From the NCBI GenBank assembly GCA_030789695.1, contig CM061142.1, forward strand, positions 45,741,375-45,805,374: a stretch of DNA of 64,000 nucleotides. Direction: 5' to 3'. Shown piece after piece: positions 11,032 to 21,760 of this stretch. Source of the DNA: Scilla litardierei (lineage: Eukaryota > Streptophyta > Magnoliopsida > Asparagales > Asparagaceae). Both the position numbers and the translations under genes were made by a program. Under the pieces are notes generated by a model. That model did not search any database, was not told where the DNA came from, and saw only the letters and a list, made by a program, of their open reading frames with translations. Within the stretch, counting starts at the first letter, position 1. Each line of letters starts with the position of its first letter.

Positions 11032-11432
11032 TGTTGAGTATTGATTCCCCGGATTTGGTTTTGATGATGAACAAACATAAATATCGTGAACTAACTCTTT
11101 GTGAGCGCAGTTATGGAGATCATCGGCAAAATTCTATGTACATCAAAAGCGACGTCTCAAGACTTCTCAAAGCGCGTGATCGTGTGCCTGAAGCTTCATT
11201 GAAGCTCAAGGAGCATTATTGAAGTCAAGAGATTCGGATTGAAGCTTTGAAGACGGTTCGTCTAGTTTATTTTATAGTCTTCTAGCTTCTTTTCGTAGAA
11301 TGTTAAGCCTTGAGTAGGACTTACATTAATCTTCTTAACGCTCATATCTTAGAGCTAGGATTATCTTAGAATCCCATAGAAACTTTCCCGAAGCTTCATG
11401 CTTCATTTCGCGGCTTCTAGTGCATCTTAGTT

Positions 11433-11957
11433 GGTTCAAGAAGAAGAACCAACCGACTAGATTGTCATCTAGTTGGTTAAGAATCCTTCTTGAACCGACT
11501 AGATCTCCTTGCTCAATTCAGCATCTTCACTGTTGACCAATTAGTCGGTCCAAGAAGGTTCACCGACCAACTAGTTGTCAAACTATTCGGTTTGGAATCC
11601 TTCTTAGACCGACTAGTTATACTCTTATTTTTCAGCCTGAGCTACTGTTGATTCGTTAGTCGGTCCAAGAACAACCATCGACCGACTAGTTGTCAAACTA
11701 GTCGGTTGGAATTTGTTCTTAGACTGATCAGTTCTCTTGTGTTCAGCTTATTGTTTTTCAACTGCTTAGTCGGTCAAAGAACACTCACCGACCGACTAGT
11801 TGTCAAACTAGTCGGTTGGCAAGTCTTCTTAGACCGACTAGTTCTCTATCTCCTGAATTTTCTTTCTTGGCTGTCAACCTTTTAGTCGGTCCAAGAAGAA
11901 TCACCGACCGACTAGTTGCAAAACTAATCGGTCAGTGATCCTTCTTAGACCGATTAG
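11433..11957. repeat. Nested inverted-repeat units (AGTCGGTC...CCGACCGACTAG) in the Sirevirus U3
   Basis: About five units of ~115 bp. Each has an inner inverted repeat, CCGACCGACTAG facing CTAGTCGGT around a TTGTCAAA-like spacer, and outer arms AGTCGGTCCAAGAA.. facing ..TTCTTAGACCGACT. The outer arms vary between units, but the two sides vary together. Confidence 0.9.
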
Positions 11958-12023
11958 AATGCTTCAGAAAAGAGCCGTCGGAGCATTTAATGCACGAATT
12001 TTTCCTCTCTCTTCTCTCTATCC

Positions 12024-12031
12024 TATATATA
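12024..12031 (+). promoter_or_regulatory. Predicted Sirevirus LTR TATA box
   Basis: CCTATATATACTTG lies about 70 bp after the inverted-repeat block. The 3' LTR has the same sequence at about 34182. Confidence 0.75.
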
Positions 12032-12755
12032 CTTGTGATGCTTCTTCCTAGAATAAAAGGCTGATATTATTGAGACTTTGAGAATCAAAGAGAGAGCATT
12101 TAATTCATATTTCCAAGCTCCATCTCTTCACAAGAATCTCTCCCTCACTCTTATTCCTCAAGAGAGATTCTCATTGATTGTAAGCTACTTAAGCTAGGAT
12201 CTTGAATCCAAGTCACCATCTTCTCCCTAGCCACCTATTGCTGGTCATCTTGGTGGAGCAAGGGTTTGGTGCTTGCTTCTTCCTCAAAATCCTTCTTGCC
12301 CTCAATTCAGTAAGTTTTACTCAAGGCATAGGATTTTGTTGGTAAGTGTTTATTGTTTCATTTACATTGCTATTTCAGTTTTATCTCTCGGTTGTGAGAG
12401 AAGTTTGTGATCCCGGTTGGTGGGAGTCACATTTTCATTTGTGTATGATTTGATCTTGTGGAGGTTTTCTACAAGAATTTCATAGTACAAATTTAAGTTA
12501 GAGGATTCTAACTCAAGTAGCCGGAGGGGATCCGGGTGTTTGGGACGTAGGATCACCGGAAACAAGTCGGGGAGACTTGGGTGGATCCGAACCCGTTAAA
12601 TCGTTTATTTGCATTGGTCGTTTCTTTGTTGTCATATTTTCATTCCGCATTGTTGGTTGAGTTTGTACGATAATTAGGAATTATACTCTTGATTATTTTA
12701 AAGTACTATTCACCCCCATCTAGTACTTGTGTAGTAGCTATCAGGGCATTACATT

Positions 12756-12767
12756 TGGTATCAGAGC
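12756..12767 (+). other. Primer binding site, initiator tRNA-Met
   Basis: TGGTATCAGAGC follows the LTR after two bases. It is complementary to the 3' end of plant initiator methionine tRNA, the usual primer for Ty1/copia elements. Confidence 0.95.
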
Positions 12768-12780
12768 CAAGTTCATAGCT

Positions 12781-14962
12781 ATGTCTTCCAACGACAACAA
12801 GAATGTTCGTCCACCTTCAGACTATAGCACCTTCAAGAACCGTGAAGGAGCTTCTTCAGTGATGGAAGGACACTCCTCTACTAGGCCTCCTCACTTCAAC
12901 GATACCAATTATGGGTACTGGAAATGCTGGATGGAAACGTTCCTCCGGAGCACTTCACTATGGAGAGCCACGCTAACAGAGTATGTTGAGCCTGCTGAAG
13001 AAGATTTCGCAAAGTGGACTACCGTGGAGGTCACCGCGGAGGTAAACAATGCCAAGGCAATGAATGCCTTGCAAACAAGATATGCACATGTAGGAGTGCA
13101 TATCAAATCTGGAACTCACTCCTCAGGTTGCATGAAGGAACGAGTAGGGTAAGAGACTCCAAACTCACTGCTGTAAATAAAGATTTCGAATTATTTCACA
13201 TGCAACAGGGTGAGAAGATGAAGGAGTACTATGCTCGCTTCGTTGATATTACCAATGAGTTGGAGGCTCTTGGAAAGACTTACACCCAAAAGGAGAAAGT
13301 CTCAAAGATTATTGACGGACTTCCTTCTTGTTGGGAAAAGCGTACCTTCGCCATCGAGGAAGGTAACGATATGAATAAGTATACTGTCGTACAACTAATG
13401 GGTACCTTGATGTCTTACGAGGTACGCAAGGACAGTAAAATAAAGATGCAGGATAAGATGAAGTCGTACTTGAAGCAAGACGAGCCAAAGAAAAAGGCGA
13501 TTGCGTTCAAGGCCGCTCCATCTACATCTACCGATGATGAATAATCGGAAGACGAGTTGGACTTAGAATCCATTACCCTCATGGCAAAGAAGTTCAACCG
13601 ATTCTTCTGGAAAGGTAACTTCAAGAACAAATCTAAATTTAGTTCTACTAACGCCTCTGCTCCTTTGTGTTTTAAATGCAACAAGCCAGGACACATCAAA
13701 GCGGATTGTCCTCAAAACACGCAAAAGAAGAAATGGTAGGCGCCAAAGTTCGACAAGTCTCGAAAGTACAAGAAAGGGTACAAGAAAGGACTTGTCGGCA
13801 CATTCACCGACTCCGAAGATGACTCCTCAAGTGGAGAGTCGGATGATGAACAAGTGGAGCAAGCACACATGTGCTTCATGGCTAGAGAGGAACATGATCA
13901 AGAGTCCTCCTCCGATAAAAGCGAGGAGGAAGGCGATGAGGTAACAATGGATGACCTTAGATTAGCTAACGAGCAAATTTGGTCTAAATATTATAAACTA
14001 GTAAATAGATATACTAAGACTAAAGATGAGCTAACTAGTCTCCAAACCTCACCTAAGCCTATCATCATCAACAACGACACCATCGTTAAAGGTTTGAGAA
14101 ATGAGATTGTAAATCTCAAATCTCAACTTGAGCAGTTCACATTGAGAAATCGGATGAACGCGAGATAGCGGATTTGACTTCTCAAAACTCAACTTTGAGT
14201 ATTGAGAATAAGAATCTCAAATCTCGTGTTTATGTACTCACATCGCAAGTGTCCACCTTGGATGCTTCTATGCATTCTGTCACCGAGAAGTATGAGTGCA
14301 CATTAGGCCGAATTAATAAATTCAATAAAGGTAAGGACCATTTGGATAATATCCTAAATGACTTACTTCCGGCCAATCATCACATTGGCTTGGGGTATAA
14401 GATGGGAAATTCATCCAAATCGTCGACTACCTTTGTTAGGCCAACTTCCGATGCCTCAACGAGTGGGAGCAAACACCCCATTGGTGGTTCATCTACCAAT
14501 GGTGCTTCCACTTCGTACACACCCCCGATTGGAAAGAAACCCACTTTGGGTGGACCTCCTAAGAAGGGACATGCATTCATGTACACGAATACTATGCCAC
14601 GTAGGAACACACATCCTACTCCACCGGTTCACACGTATGATGATTTTTATGCTCCATGTCCACGAGCACGTGCACACCAAGTGAGACACACTCACGAACG
14701 TGCTCCTCCACAAGCATATGTTCATCCACATCACTATCATATGAATAATTACCATCATGCACCATATCATATGTCGCCACCACCATTTCATCATGTGCCA
14801 TATGCTTATCCACGACATGCATTTCCTAGGCCACATGCATCACGTAGACATCAACAACGTATGCATGCTTCCAATAGGAATAGGGCTCCCAAGACATTCA
14901 TTATTTGGGGCCCAAGGACACACGCATGCATGAAAAACAAGCATACATTAATTCTTATTTCA
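12781..14962 (+). pseudogene. Sirevirus gag (capsid, CCHC zinc knuckle, His-rich tail)
   Basis: The start ATG at 12781 lies just after the primer site (MSSNDNKNVRPPSDY). The core matches copia gag: HFNDTNYGYWKCWMETFL, then HEGTSRVRDSKL and MQQGEKMKEYYARFVDITNE. A frameshift lies near 13060-13100, where the frame moves by one. Stops occur at 13542 (TAA) and 13737 (TAG) and another frameshift near 14165. The zinc knuckle CFKCNKPGHIKADC (CX2CX4HX4C) is at about 13667-13708. After it come an acidic segment, a coiled-coil segment, and an unusual histidine-, proline- and tyrosine-rich stretch (about 14620-14870). The large extended gag is typical of Sireviruses. The gene is not functional as read. 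Confidence 0.9.
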
Positions 14963-15086
14963 TGAATGTAGTGCACAATGATGATTATGTTGGGAAGTCT
15001 AAGTCCAATTGGACTTGGCTCCTAAAGGTCTAATCTTTTAGGACCCAATGACCTTGGGTACCATGGAATGATATTTTTATATTTAG

Positions 15087-16171
15087 GTACTCAAGAAAAA
15101 GAAAAGGAGCAACAAATCCAAATTTAGCTCCAAGAATAAGTGGATACTCGATAGCGGGTGTTCAAAACACATGACGGGTGAAGCTCAATTGCTCTCCGGA
15201 GTGGTGCCCATTGCAAATGGGAACCGAGTAGTCTTTGGAGGCAACGAGAGCGGAACCATCATTGGTGTTGGTAAAGTTGGTAACCCCTCTAAACCACTTA
15301 TAAGTGATGTTTACCTTGTTAAAGGATTAAATCACAATCTCATTTCAATAAGCCAACTTTGTGACAAGGGTTTCAAAGTTAGCTTTGTGAAAGGAATGCG
15401 TCATATTTTGAGAAAAGATAATGATAATTTGTTATTTTCTGGCACACGCCATAAGGATATATATATCCTAGATATTCCAAAATCACATGAACAGCGTCTC
15501 ATTGCCAACACAAGTGAACAACACTTATGGCATCGACGTTTTGGTCATGTGAACTTTGGAACACTTTTTAAGCTATCCAAGTTAAATTCTATTAAAGGAT
15601 TTCCTAAGCTTACTTTCCAAAAGAAAATCTTTTGTGATTCGTGTCAACGAGGCAAACTTCCAAAGTCGTCATTCAAACCTAAGAAAAGCATTTCCTCTAA
15701 ACAGCCTCTAGAGCTTATACATCTAGATCTTTTTGGTCCAACTAGAGTTGCTTCATTAGGGAATGCTCGATATGGACTTGTCATCGTTGATGACTTTTCT
15801 AGATTTACTTGGGTATTTTCTTTAAGTAATAAAAATGATGCTTTTGAAAACTTCACAATATTTGTTAAGAAAGTACAAAATCTCATTGGAACCACCATTG
15901 TCACTATTCGTAGTGATCATGGAGGGGAATTTGAGAGTGAATCTTTCTCAAATTTTTGTGATGAAGTTGGTATTACACACACCTTTTTTTCCCTTGCGCA
16001 CCCCCTCAAAATGGTGTAGTTGAGAGAAAGAATAGGATGCTAGTGGAATGTGCTCGCACAATGCTTGATGATAGCCAACTTGGCCATCAATTTTGGGCGA
16101 AAGCTGTACATACCACTTGCTATGTGTTTAATAGAATACTTTTAAGGCCCGGCACCAAACAAACTTGTTAA
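15087..16171 (+). pseudogene. Sirevirus pol, protease and integrase part
   Basis: The frame is open from about 15087. The aspartic protease signature WILDSGCSKHMTG is at 15141, with the catalytic Asp of DSG. Integrase follows: the zinc-binding HRRFGHVNFG...CDSCQRGK, then the core DLFGPTRVASLG and DDFSRFTWVFSL, and IRSDHGGEFE. A one-base shift near 16000 moves the PPQNGVVERKNR motif with the catalytic Glu into another frame. A TAA at 16169-16171 stops that frame. The GKxxKSSFKPKK and LIHLDLFGPT wording is characteristic of the Sirevirus branch of Ty1/copia. Confidence 0.92.
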
Positions 16172-16174
16172 GAA

Positions 16175-18185
16175 TTGTTGTTTGGTAGATTGCCTCAAGT
16201 TAAACATTTTCGAGTTTTCTGCGCAAAATGTTTTATCAAAAACACGTATGGTAGTTTGGACAAATTTAATCCAAGATCCGATGAGGGGATATTTGTTGGA
16301 TATTCCTCCCGTAGCAAAGCCTACCAGATATACAACAAAAGAACCTCAACGATCGAGGAATCACTTCATGTTTCATTCAATGAAAATTTTGTCCCGTCTA
16401 GAATTATCAATGATGATGACTCCATGGAAGTTATATGTGATTCGATTGGTAATTATAACTCTATTGATTCTATTGATACTAACCCTACTGATGATACTTT
16501 TGAGAATGTTCCAAGTGATCAGGGAGTTCCCAAACGGTTGCATACAGTTCGTGACCATCCCCATGAGCAAGTCATTGGCAACATATTTGATAGTGTCAAG
16601 ACGAGATCTCAAGTCAATTACTTCGCTCATTGTGCCTTTGCCTCTTCGGTAGAGCCAAAGAATATTAACGAAGCGTGCGAAGATAGTTCTTGGATCCTAG
16701 CCATGGAGGAGGAACTCATTCAGTTTGAAAGGAATGAGGTTTGGGAGCTAGTTCCATTGACTTCGAAGAGCCACACCGTTATTGGAATGAAGTGGATTTT
16801 CAAGAATAAGACCGATGAGAACCAAAACGTCGTCCAGAACAAAGCTCGGTTAGTAGCTCAAGGCTACAGGTAAGAGGAAGGTATAGATTTCGAAGAATTC
16901 TTTGCTCCTGTAGCTAGATTAGAATCTATTAAGTTGTTGTTATCTTTCATGCCACAAAGATTTTAAACTCTTTCAAATGGATGTAAAAAGTGCGTTTTTA
17001 AATGGAGATGTCGTTGAGGAAGTTTATGTTTCTCAACCTCCGGGTTTTCTAAATGAAAAGTTTCCAAATCACGTTTTCAAACTTAAGAAAGCACTTTATG
17101 GTTTGAGACAAGCTCCTAGAGCTTGGTATGACCGCCTAAAGAACTTTCTTTTGGATTTGGGTTTTAAAATGGGTGAAGTTGATTCTACACTATTTGTTAA
17201 GTATGCGAATCATGATATTATTTTAGTTCAAATTTATGTTGATGATATCATTTTCGGTGCTACTAACTTCACTCTTTGCGAAGAGTTTTCTAATGTCATG
17301 AAGGACCAATTTGAGATGAGCCACATGGGTGAGCTCAAATATTTCTTAGGTCTCCAAATTCGCCAAATGCACGATGGAATCTTCATCCACCAAACCAAGT
17401 ACACGGTGGAGTTGCTAAAGCGATTTGGAATGGAGAATGCTTCTGGCAAGAAGACTCCAATGAGCACTACTACACATCTTGATAAAGATACGGCGGGCAA
17501 AGATGTAGACATTCGTCTATATCGAGGTATGATAGGTAGTTTATTATACCTTACTGCCAGTCGGCCTGATATTTTGTTTGCTGTATGTGTATGTGCTCGT
17601 TATCAGTCTCAACCTAAGGAATCTCACTTAGTAGCGGTTAAACGTATTTTCCGTTATTTAAGTTACACACTCGACTACAGATTATATTATCCAAAGTCTA
17701 GCACGTATGAGTTAATCTCATATAGTGACGCAGATTATGCTGGATGCAAATCCAACAGGAAAATTACTAGTGGCACTTGCCATTTTATAGGAAATTCTCT
17801 TGTCTCTTGGTTTTCCAAGAAGCAGAATTCCGTATCACTTTCAACCACCGAGGCGGAATATATTGCCGTTGGTGCTGAGTGTTCTCAGGTTCTTTGGATG
17901 AGACACACACTTAAAGACTTCGGTATAAACTGTGATACTTGCCCTATCATGGTGGATAACCAAAGTGCAATATGTCTCTCTAAGAATTCGGTACACCATT
18001 CCCGTTTCAAACACATAGACATCCGTCACCATTTCTTAGATGATCATGTTGCTAAAAAGGACATCATTTTAGTGTACATTGAAACCCAGAAGCAAATCGC
18101 CGATATTTTCACGAAACCACTCAAGGAAGACTCCTTTGTGCGGTTACGTCGAGAATTGGGGATTATGTGTGAATCTGAGATTTAG
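16175..18185 (+). pseudogene. Sirevirus pol, integrase C-terminus, reverse transcriptase and RNase H
   Basis: The first block (16175-16873) carries the integrase tail and the RT start (MKWIFKNKTDENQNVV) and ends with TAA in QGYR-EEGIDF, where Gln or Lys is usual. A short shift near 16950 follows. The frame is then open to 18185 for 402 codons: MDVKSAFLNGDV, YVDDIIFGAT (catalytic YVDD, about 17237), and RNase H with YSDADYAGCKSNRKITSG, STTEAEYIAV and DNQSAICLSKN. The end FTKPLKEDSFVRLRRELGI matches the natural C-terminus. Downstream the element continues with an LTR-like repeat block and an extra ORF. Confidence 0.93.
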
Positions 18186-18432
18186 GATTCATATTTTATA
18201 TAATCCCGCATGATTATAATGATTTCTATATGTTCATGCTAGATTTGTTGGGATTTTCTGGATTTATGATTGGATTTTTGGAATTTACGCTAGATATGTT
18301 CATGCACATCGTATTTATTATTTTCTATGTTTTATGGGGTAGAATAATGTTGTATGAGATTATTTCGATGTTTCGTCCAAGTGTTCTTAGGAGAGAACTC
18401 AAAATTTCGAATTATCAAATTTCTGGACTCTT

Positions 18433-18704
18433 TTAGTCGGTCCCAGTTCATTAGCCGACCGACTAGTTTGAGTTCTAGTCGGTCAGTTTTGAACTCAGAC
18501 CGACTAACTCATGCCATATTTTTGACTTTTGTTGCTGTTTGCACTTAGTCGGTTCAAGCTCATTGGCCGACCGACTAGATTGCATTCTAGTCGGTCAGCA
18601 CTTGAACTCAGACCGACTAATTTCGCAAGGGCTTTTCCGTCCTTGACTCTCCCAGTCGATATTTACTCTCCTCCGCACCGATTACAATTCATTCTAATCG
18701 GTGC
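18433..18704. repeat. Internal copy of the LTR inverted-repeat block upstream of the 3' ORF
   Basis: Two ~115-bp units carry outer arms (TTAGTCGGTCCCAGTTCA with TGAACTCAGACCGACTAA) and inner CCGACCGACTAG/CTAGTCGGTC pairs, the architecture of the LTR U3 block. A third, smaller inverted repeat, GCACCGATT/AATCGGTGC, ends at 18704. The block sits between the pol stop (18185) and the 3' ORF start (19008), about 300 bp before the ATG. A TATTTAC-like site lies near 18659. No gene is seen in 18186-19007. Confidence 0.85.
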
Positions 18705-19007
18705 GCGATCTCTTCCAAAATCCCAAACCCCTCAAACCCTTCGACTCCTCCGTCGTGCTTCACCGTCTCCGGCTGCCGTCAGCCGCCGCCGACCTTCCTA
18801 GAGTCGATCTCCTCCTCCTAGGGTATATCTCCTATCTCTCTCTCAGTGTTTAGGGTTCAATCGTGCTCGATTTCATTTGGTTTTCAATTCCGTTTGTTTT
18901 AGGGTTTGTACTAGGGTTTTCGATCTCTTTCGATTTCGTTCATTCGATTTCATCTCACGATCATAGTTAAGACTTGCATCCCTGTCCGTCCTACCACTCC
19001 GTCTCCC

Positions 19008-20546
19008 ATGACCGTCGAGTCTTCTCCTACCGACCCTCCTCAACCCAAACGTCGTGCCAAAACCACTCGTGCATCCTCTTCCTCGCCTCCTCTTAAGAAG
19101 AAGAGGACTACCGTTGCCAAACCCAAACCCACATCTCAACCCAAGCCCAAGCCCCAGCCTAAGAAGAAGACTGTGTCTCCGACCTCCTTTCGTGCTCCGA
19201 CTCCTCCCGCTTCTGAATCCGACGAAGAGTATATTCCTGAGTCTGAGCCTACGGAGAAGGCTCCTACTCCTCCTCCTCGTACTTCCTCTCGTCCGTCTAA
19301 GGGGAAGGCTCCCATGCCTTCGGGTGGTGTGGATATCTCGTTGTGTCGCGATGACCCGATGTGTCTAGCAGCATACAATCGTATTGAGCATTGTCCTTTG
19401 ATTCTGGAGCACTTCGTCCAGTTTTCTGACTTTCCTCAGCTTGCAGATCTCTTCTCCTATAGAGGCCTTCTAGAGTATCTTCGCCATGATCCCAAGGCGA
19501 ATCATCACCCGTACCCCAGACTCGTCAAATTGTTCTATGCCAATCGAGTACGGGGTGAGTATGATGACACTCACTGCATTGAGACCACTGTCTTGGGGAC
19601 ACCTATTGTCCTCATGACTAAAATTTTAGGGCAGTTGATTGGTGTCTCATCCTCTGGCCTGCTCCCTTCTGATATCTAGGTGGATAATATCCACGATCTT
19701 GACCAGACCATGCTTGCTGAGATGTTCCACGTCATCCCTCCCGCCATGATTGGTGTTCCCTCGAAATATTTTAAGCCTAATGCGTGGGTCTTAAATTTGA
19801 TTCTGAAGTCGTGTCTTCTACTGAAGTACAGCTCTTCTAGCTTGCCCTCTCAGCCGTTTCTGAAGCTTATCAACGCTCTTTTTATGGGGAGCGAGATAAA
19901 TTGGGCCCGCGTTATCCTTGACAAGATGGATTCATTTGAGTGCATAAGGAAGTCCACCAAGTCTACTCATATTCCATATCCTTGTCTACTGACTCTAGTA
20001 TTCCGTCACTTCGGCGTCCCTCTCCCTCCAGATGATCAGTGTCCGTTGGGTCCTCCCCTGGACGCGACTGCCGTCAAGAAGTCTCTGGCGGCATTGCGTC
20101 ACATTCAGAGGACTACCCATTCTGCCCCCGAGGGTACCTCTTCAGCTGCTCCACCTCCTCCTTCACTCTCTGAGTTTTCTACTTCTTTGAGACGTCAGGA
20201 GTCTCGTATTTCTCGTTGTGCGGTGATGCTTGCTCGCATCTGCGAGTATCTGGATATTGTTTTCCCTCCTACGCTTTCTGACGAGGAGATCATGGATGTT
20301 GATGAGGATGATGAGCGAGATGATTCTCCTGTTCGTGCCCCAGAGGGTACGTCTGCTGCTGCTTCGTTTGCTCGTGCTCCTGAGAGCACTCATGCTGCCA
20401 CCATTCCTCCGGTGGATACTTCTGCTGGTGCTCCCGAGAGCACTCCTTCTGCCACCCTCCCTTCGATGGACACTCCAGTCGACCCAGAGACCACCAACCC
20501 GTCTGCACAGCCTGCTGCTGCTGCCGATCCTGCCTCCACCTCCTGA
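19008..20546 (+). CDS. Sirevirus 3' ORF ('env-position'), plant-transposon-protein-like, one internal amber
   Basis: There are 512 codons in one frame with a single TAG at 19677-19679. The N-terminus is basic and proline-rich (PKPKPQPKKK) and looks nuclear-localising. The middle shows LADLFSYRGLLEYLRHD, YPRLVKLFYANRVRGEYDD and, after the amber, FKPNAWVLNLILK, LINALFMGSEINWARVIL and IPYPCLLTLVFRHFGVPL. This series resembles the 'putative plant transposon protein'/ATHILA ORF family. The C-terminus is a low-complexity Ala/Pro/Ser/Thr stretch. No signal peptide or clear membrane span is visible, so an envelope function is not supported despite the position. It lies where Sireviruses carry an env-like gene. 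The single stop may be a mutation or a readthrough site. Confidence 0.7.
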
Positions 20547-20776
20547 GCTTGCGTTGGAGGACTCTCCCATGTGCACTTGGATGATATATTTGGTCGTGAG
20601 AGAGTGGGGTAGGATAGTTGTGTGGTTATGTTTTTATGATGTATTTTTGGATGTTTTGGTGATACATTTTGATGTATATTCGTTTTGATGTCTGTTGAGA
20701 CATGTGTTGTATGTTGTGCACCGATCTGATGATCGTTTATACTTTTGTTGGCAGATGTATACCTTTTGTTGTATCA

Positions 20777-20777
<1 letters not shown>
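20547..20777. other. 3' untranslated sequence of the Sirevirus before the Helitron
   Basis: I see no coding signal. The plus strand is rich in T and G. Confidence 0.5.

Positions 20778-20846
<69 letters not shown>
20778..20846. repeat. (TA)n microsatellite at the Helitron 5' boundary
   Basis: About 34 TA repeats. The Helitron 3' end at 32503 is followed by more TATATATA, as if the element inserted in a TA tract. Confidence 0.9.
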
Positions 20847-20848
<2 letters not shown>

Positions 20849-21289
20849 TATAAAACATGACCTTTTTTGAATTTTGTCCCAGTCATAAGTCCAGTCATAT
20901 TTTGTTTGTCCCAGTCACCAAGAAGCCACGTAAGCATGTGGGTTCCCAGCAAGAGCATGGGAGAAAAATTCAAAAATTTTCAACTCGCGTTCTCCAAAAG
21001 CCGTGTAAAATTGGGGGGAATGCACAGACGTCCAGCAACTTCATCCTAAAAGCCCAGCCCTCCATCATCTTCATCCTCAAACCCCAGCTCACGCATAAAC
21101 TAAATATCTCCAGTATCTTCATCACTCAAACCATCAACCCCCAGCTCACGTTCTCAACTTGGGGGGAAACTCACAATTGGGGGGGAACTCAAAATTTTGG
21201 GGGATTCACTTACAGCCTCTTCATCTTGGGGGGAAACTCACAATTGGGGGGCTCATAATTTTGGGGGATGCGCTCACGGCCTCTTCATC

Positions 21290-21760
21290 TTCAACGTCAT
21301 CAGCAAGGAGGCGGTAGATCATGGACAGTATGAGGGATGTCGAGATCTGATGATGAAACTGGTAAGATTTTGATGCGTCAAAGTTGAAATTTTTAAGAAA
21401 AATTGATTCTTTTTCCCCTTTATCTTCACACTCATCAGCAAGAAGAAGTCGGGTTTGGGGATGCGCTCAGTTAGGAGGCGGTAGATCATGGAGAGTATGG
21501 AGGTTGTCGAGATCTGATGATGAAACTGGTAATTTCCACATCATTTCCCTGAAAGTTGAAGTTTTTATGAAAATTTGTTTCTTTTTCCTCTTCATCTTCA
21601 CCCTCATCAGCAAAGAGGAGGTCGGGTTTAGGGATGCACTCAGTTAGGAGGCAGTAGATAATAGGGAGTATGCGGGATGCGCTCGATGTCGGAGGGAGCG
21701 ATGGAGGTTGTCAAGATCTGACAAGGAAACTGTAAGATTTTGATGCTTCAAACAACTACA
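21290..21760. repeat. ~170-bp imperfect tandem repeat in the Helitron
   Basis: About three copies of a unit containing TCATCAGCAA(A)GA, TCGGGTTT(G/A)GGGATGC, CAGTTAGGAGGC(G/A)GTAG and CTGATGATGAAACTGGTAA. The copies starting near 21433 and 21605 are 172 bp apart. Short GGGGGGAAACTCACAATT repeats precede them at 21160-21260. Confidence 0.75.

Larger units (their letters stand above)
11032..12753 (+). mobile_element. Sirevirus 5' LTR
   Basis: Length is 1722 bp, TGTTGAG...CATTACA. It holds the nested inverted-repeat block (11433-11957), then the TATA box (12024-12031) and an A-rich transcript start region. Confidence 0.95.

Noticed and set aside
14358..14836. Overlapping frames opposite or beside the His-rich gag tail
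   Set aside because: They are shadows of the low-complexity gag coding sequence.
18230..18801. Short hydrophobic and Arg/Ser-rich frames between Sirevirus pol and the 3' ORF
   Set aside because: They overlap the inverted-repeat block and an untranslated leader, and have no homology I recognise.
20634..20858. Ile/Tyr-repeat frame across the TA microsatellite
   Set aside because: It is translation of (TA)n only.
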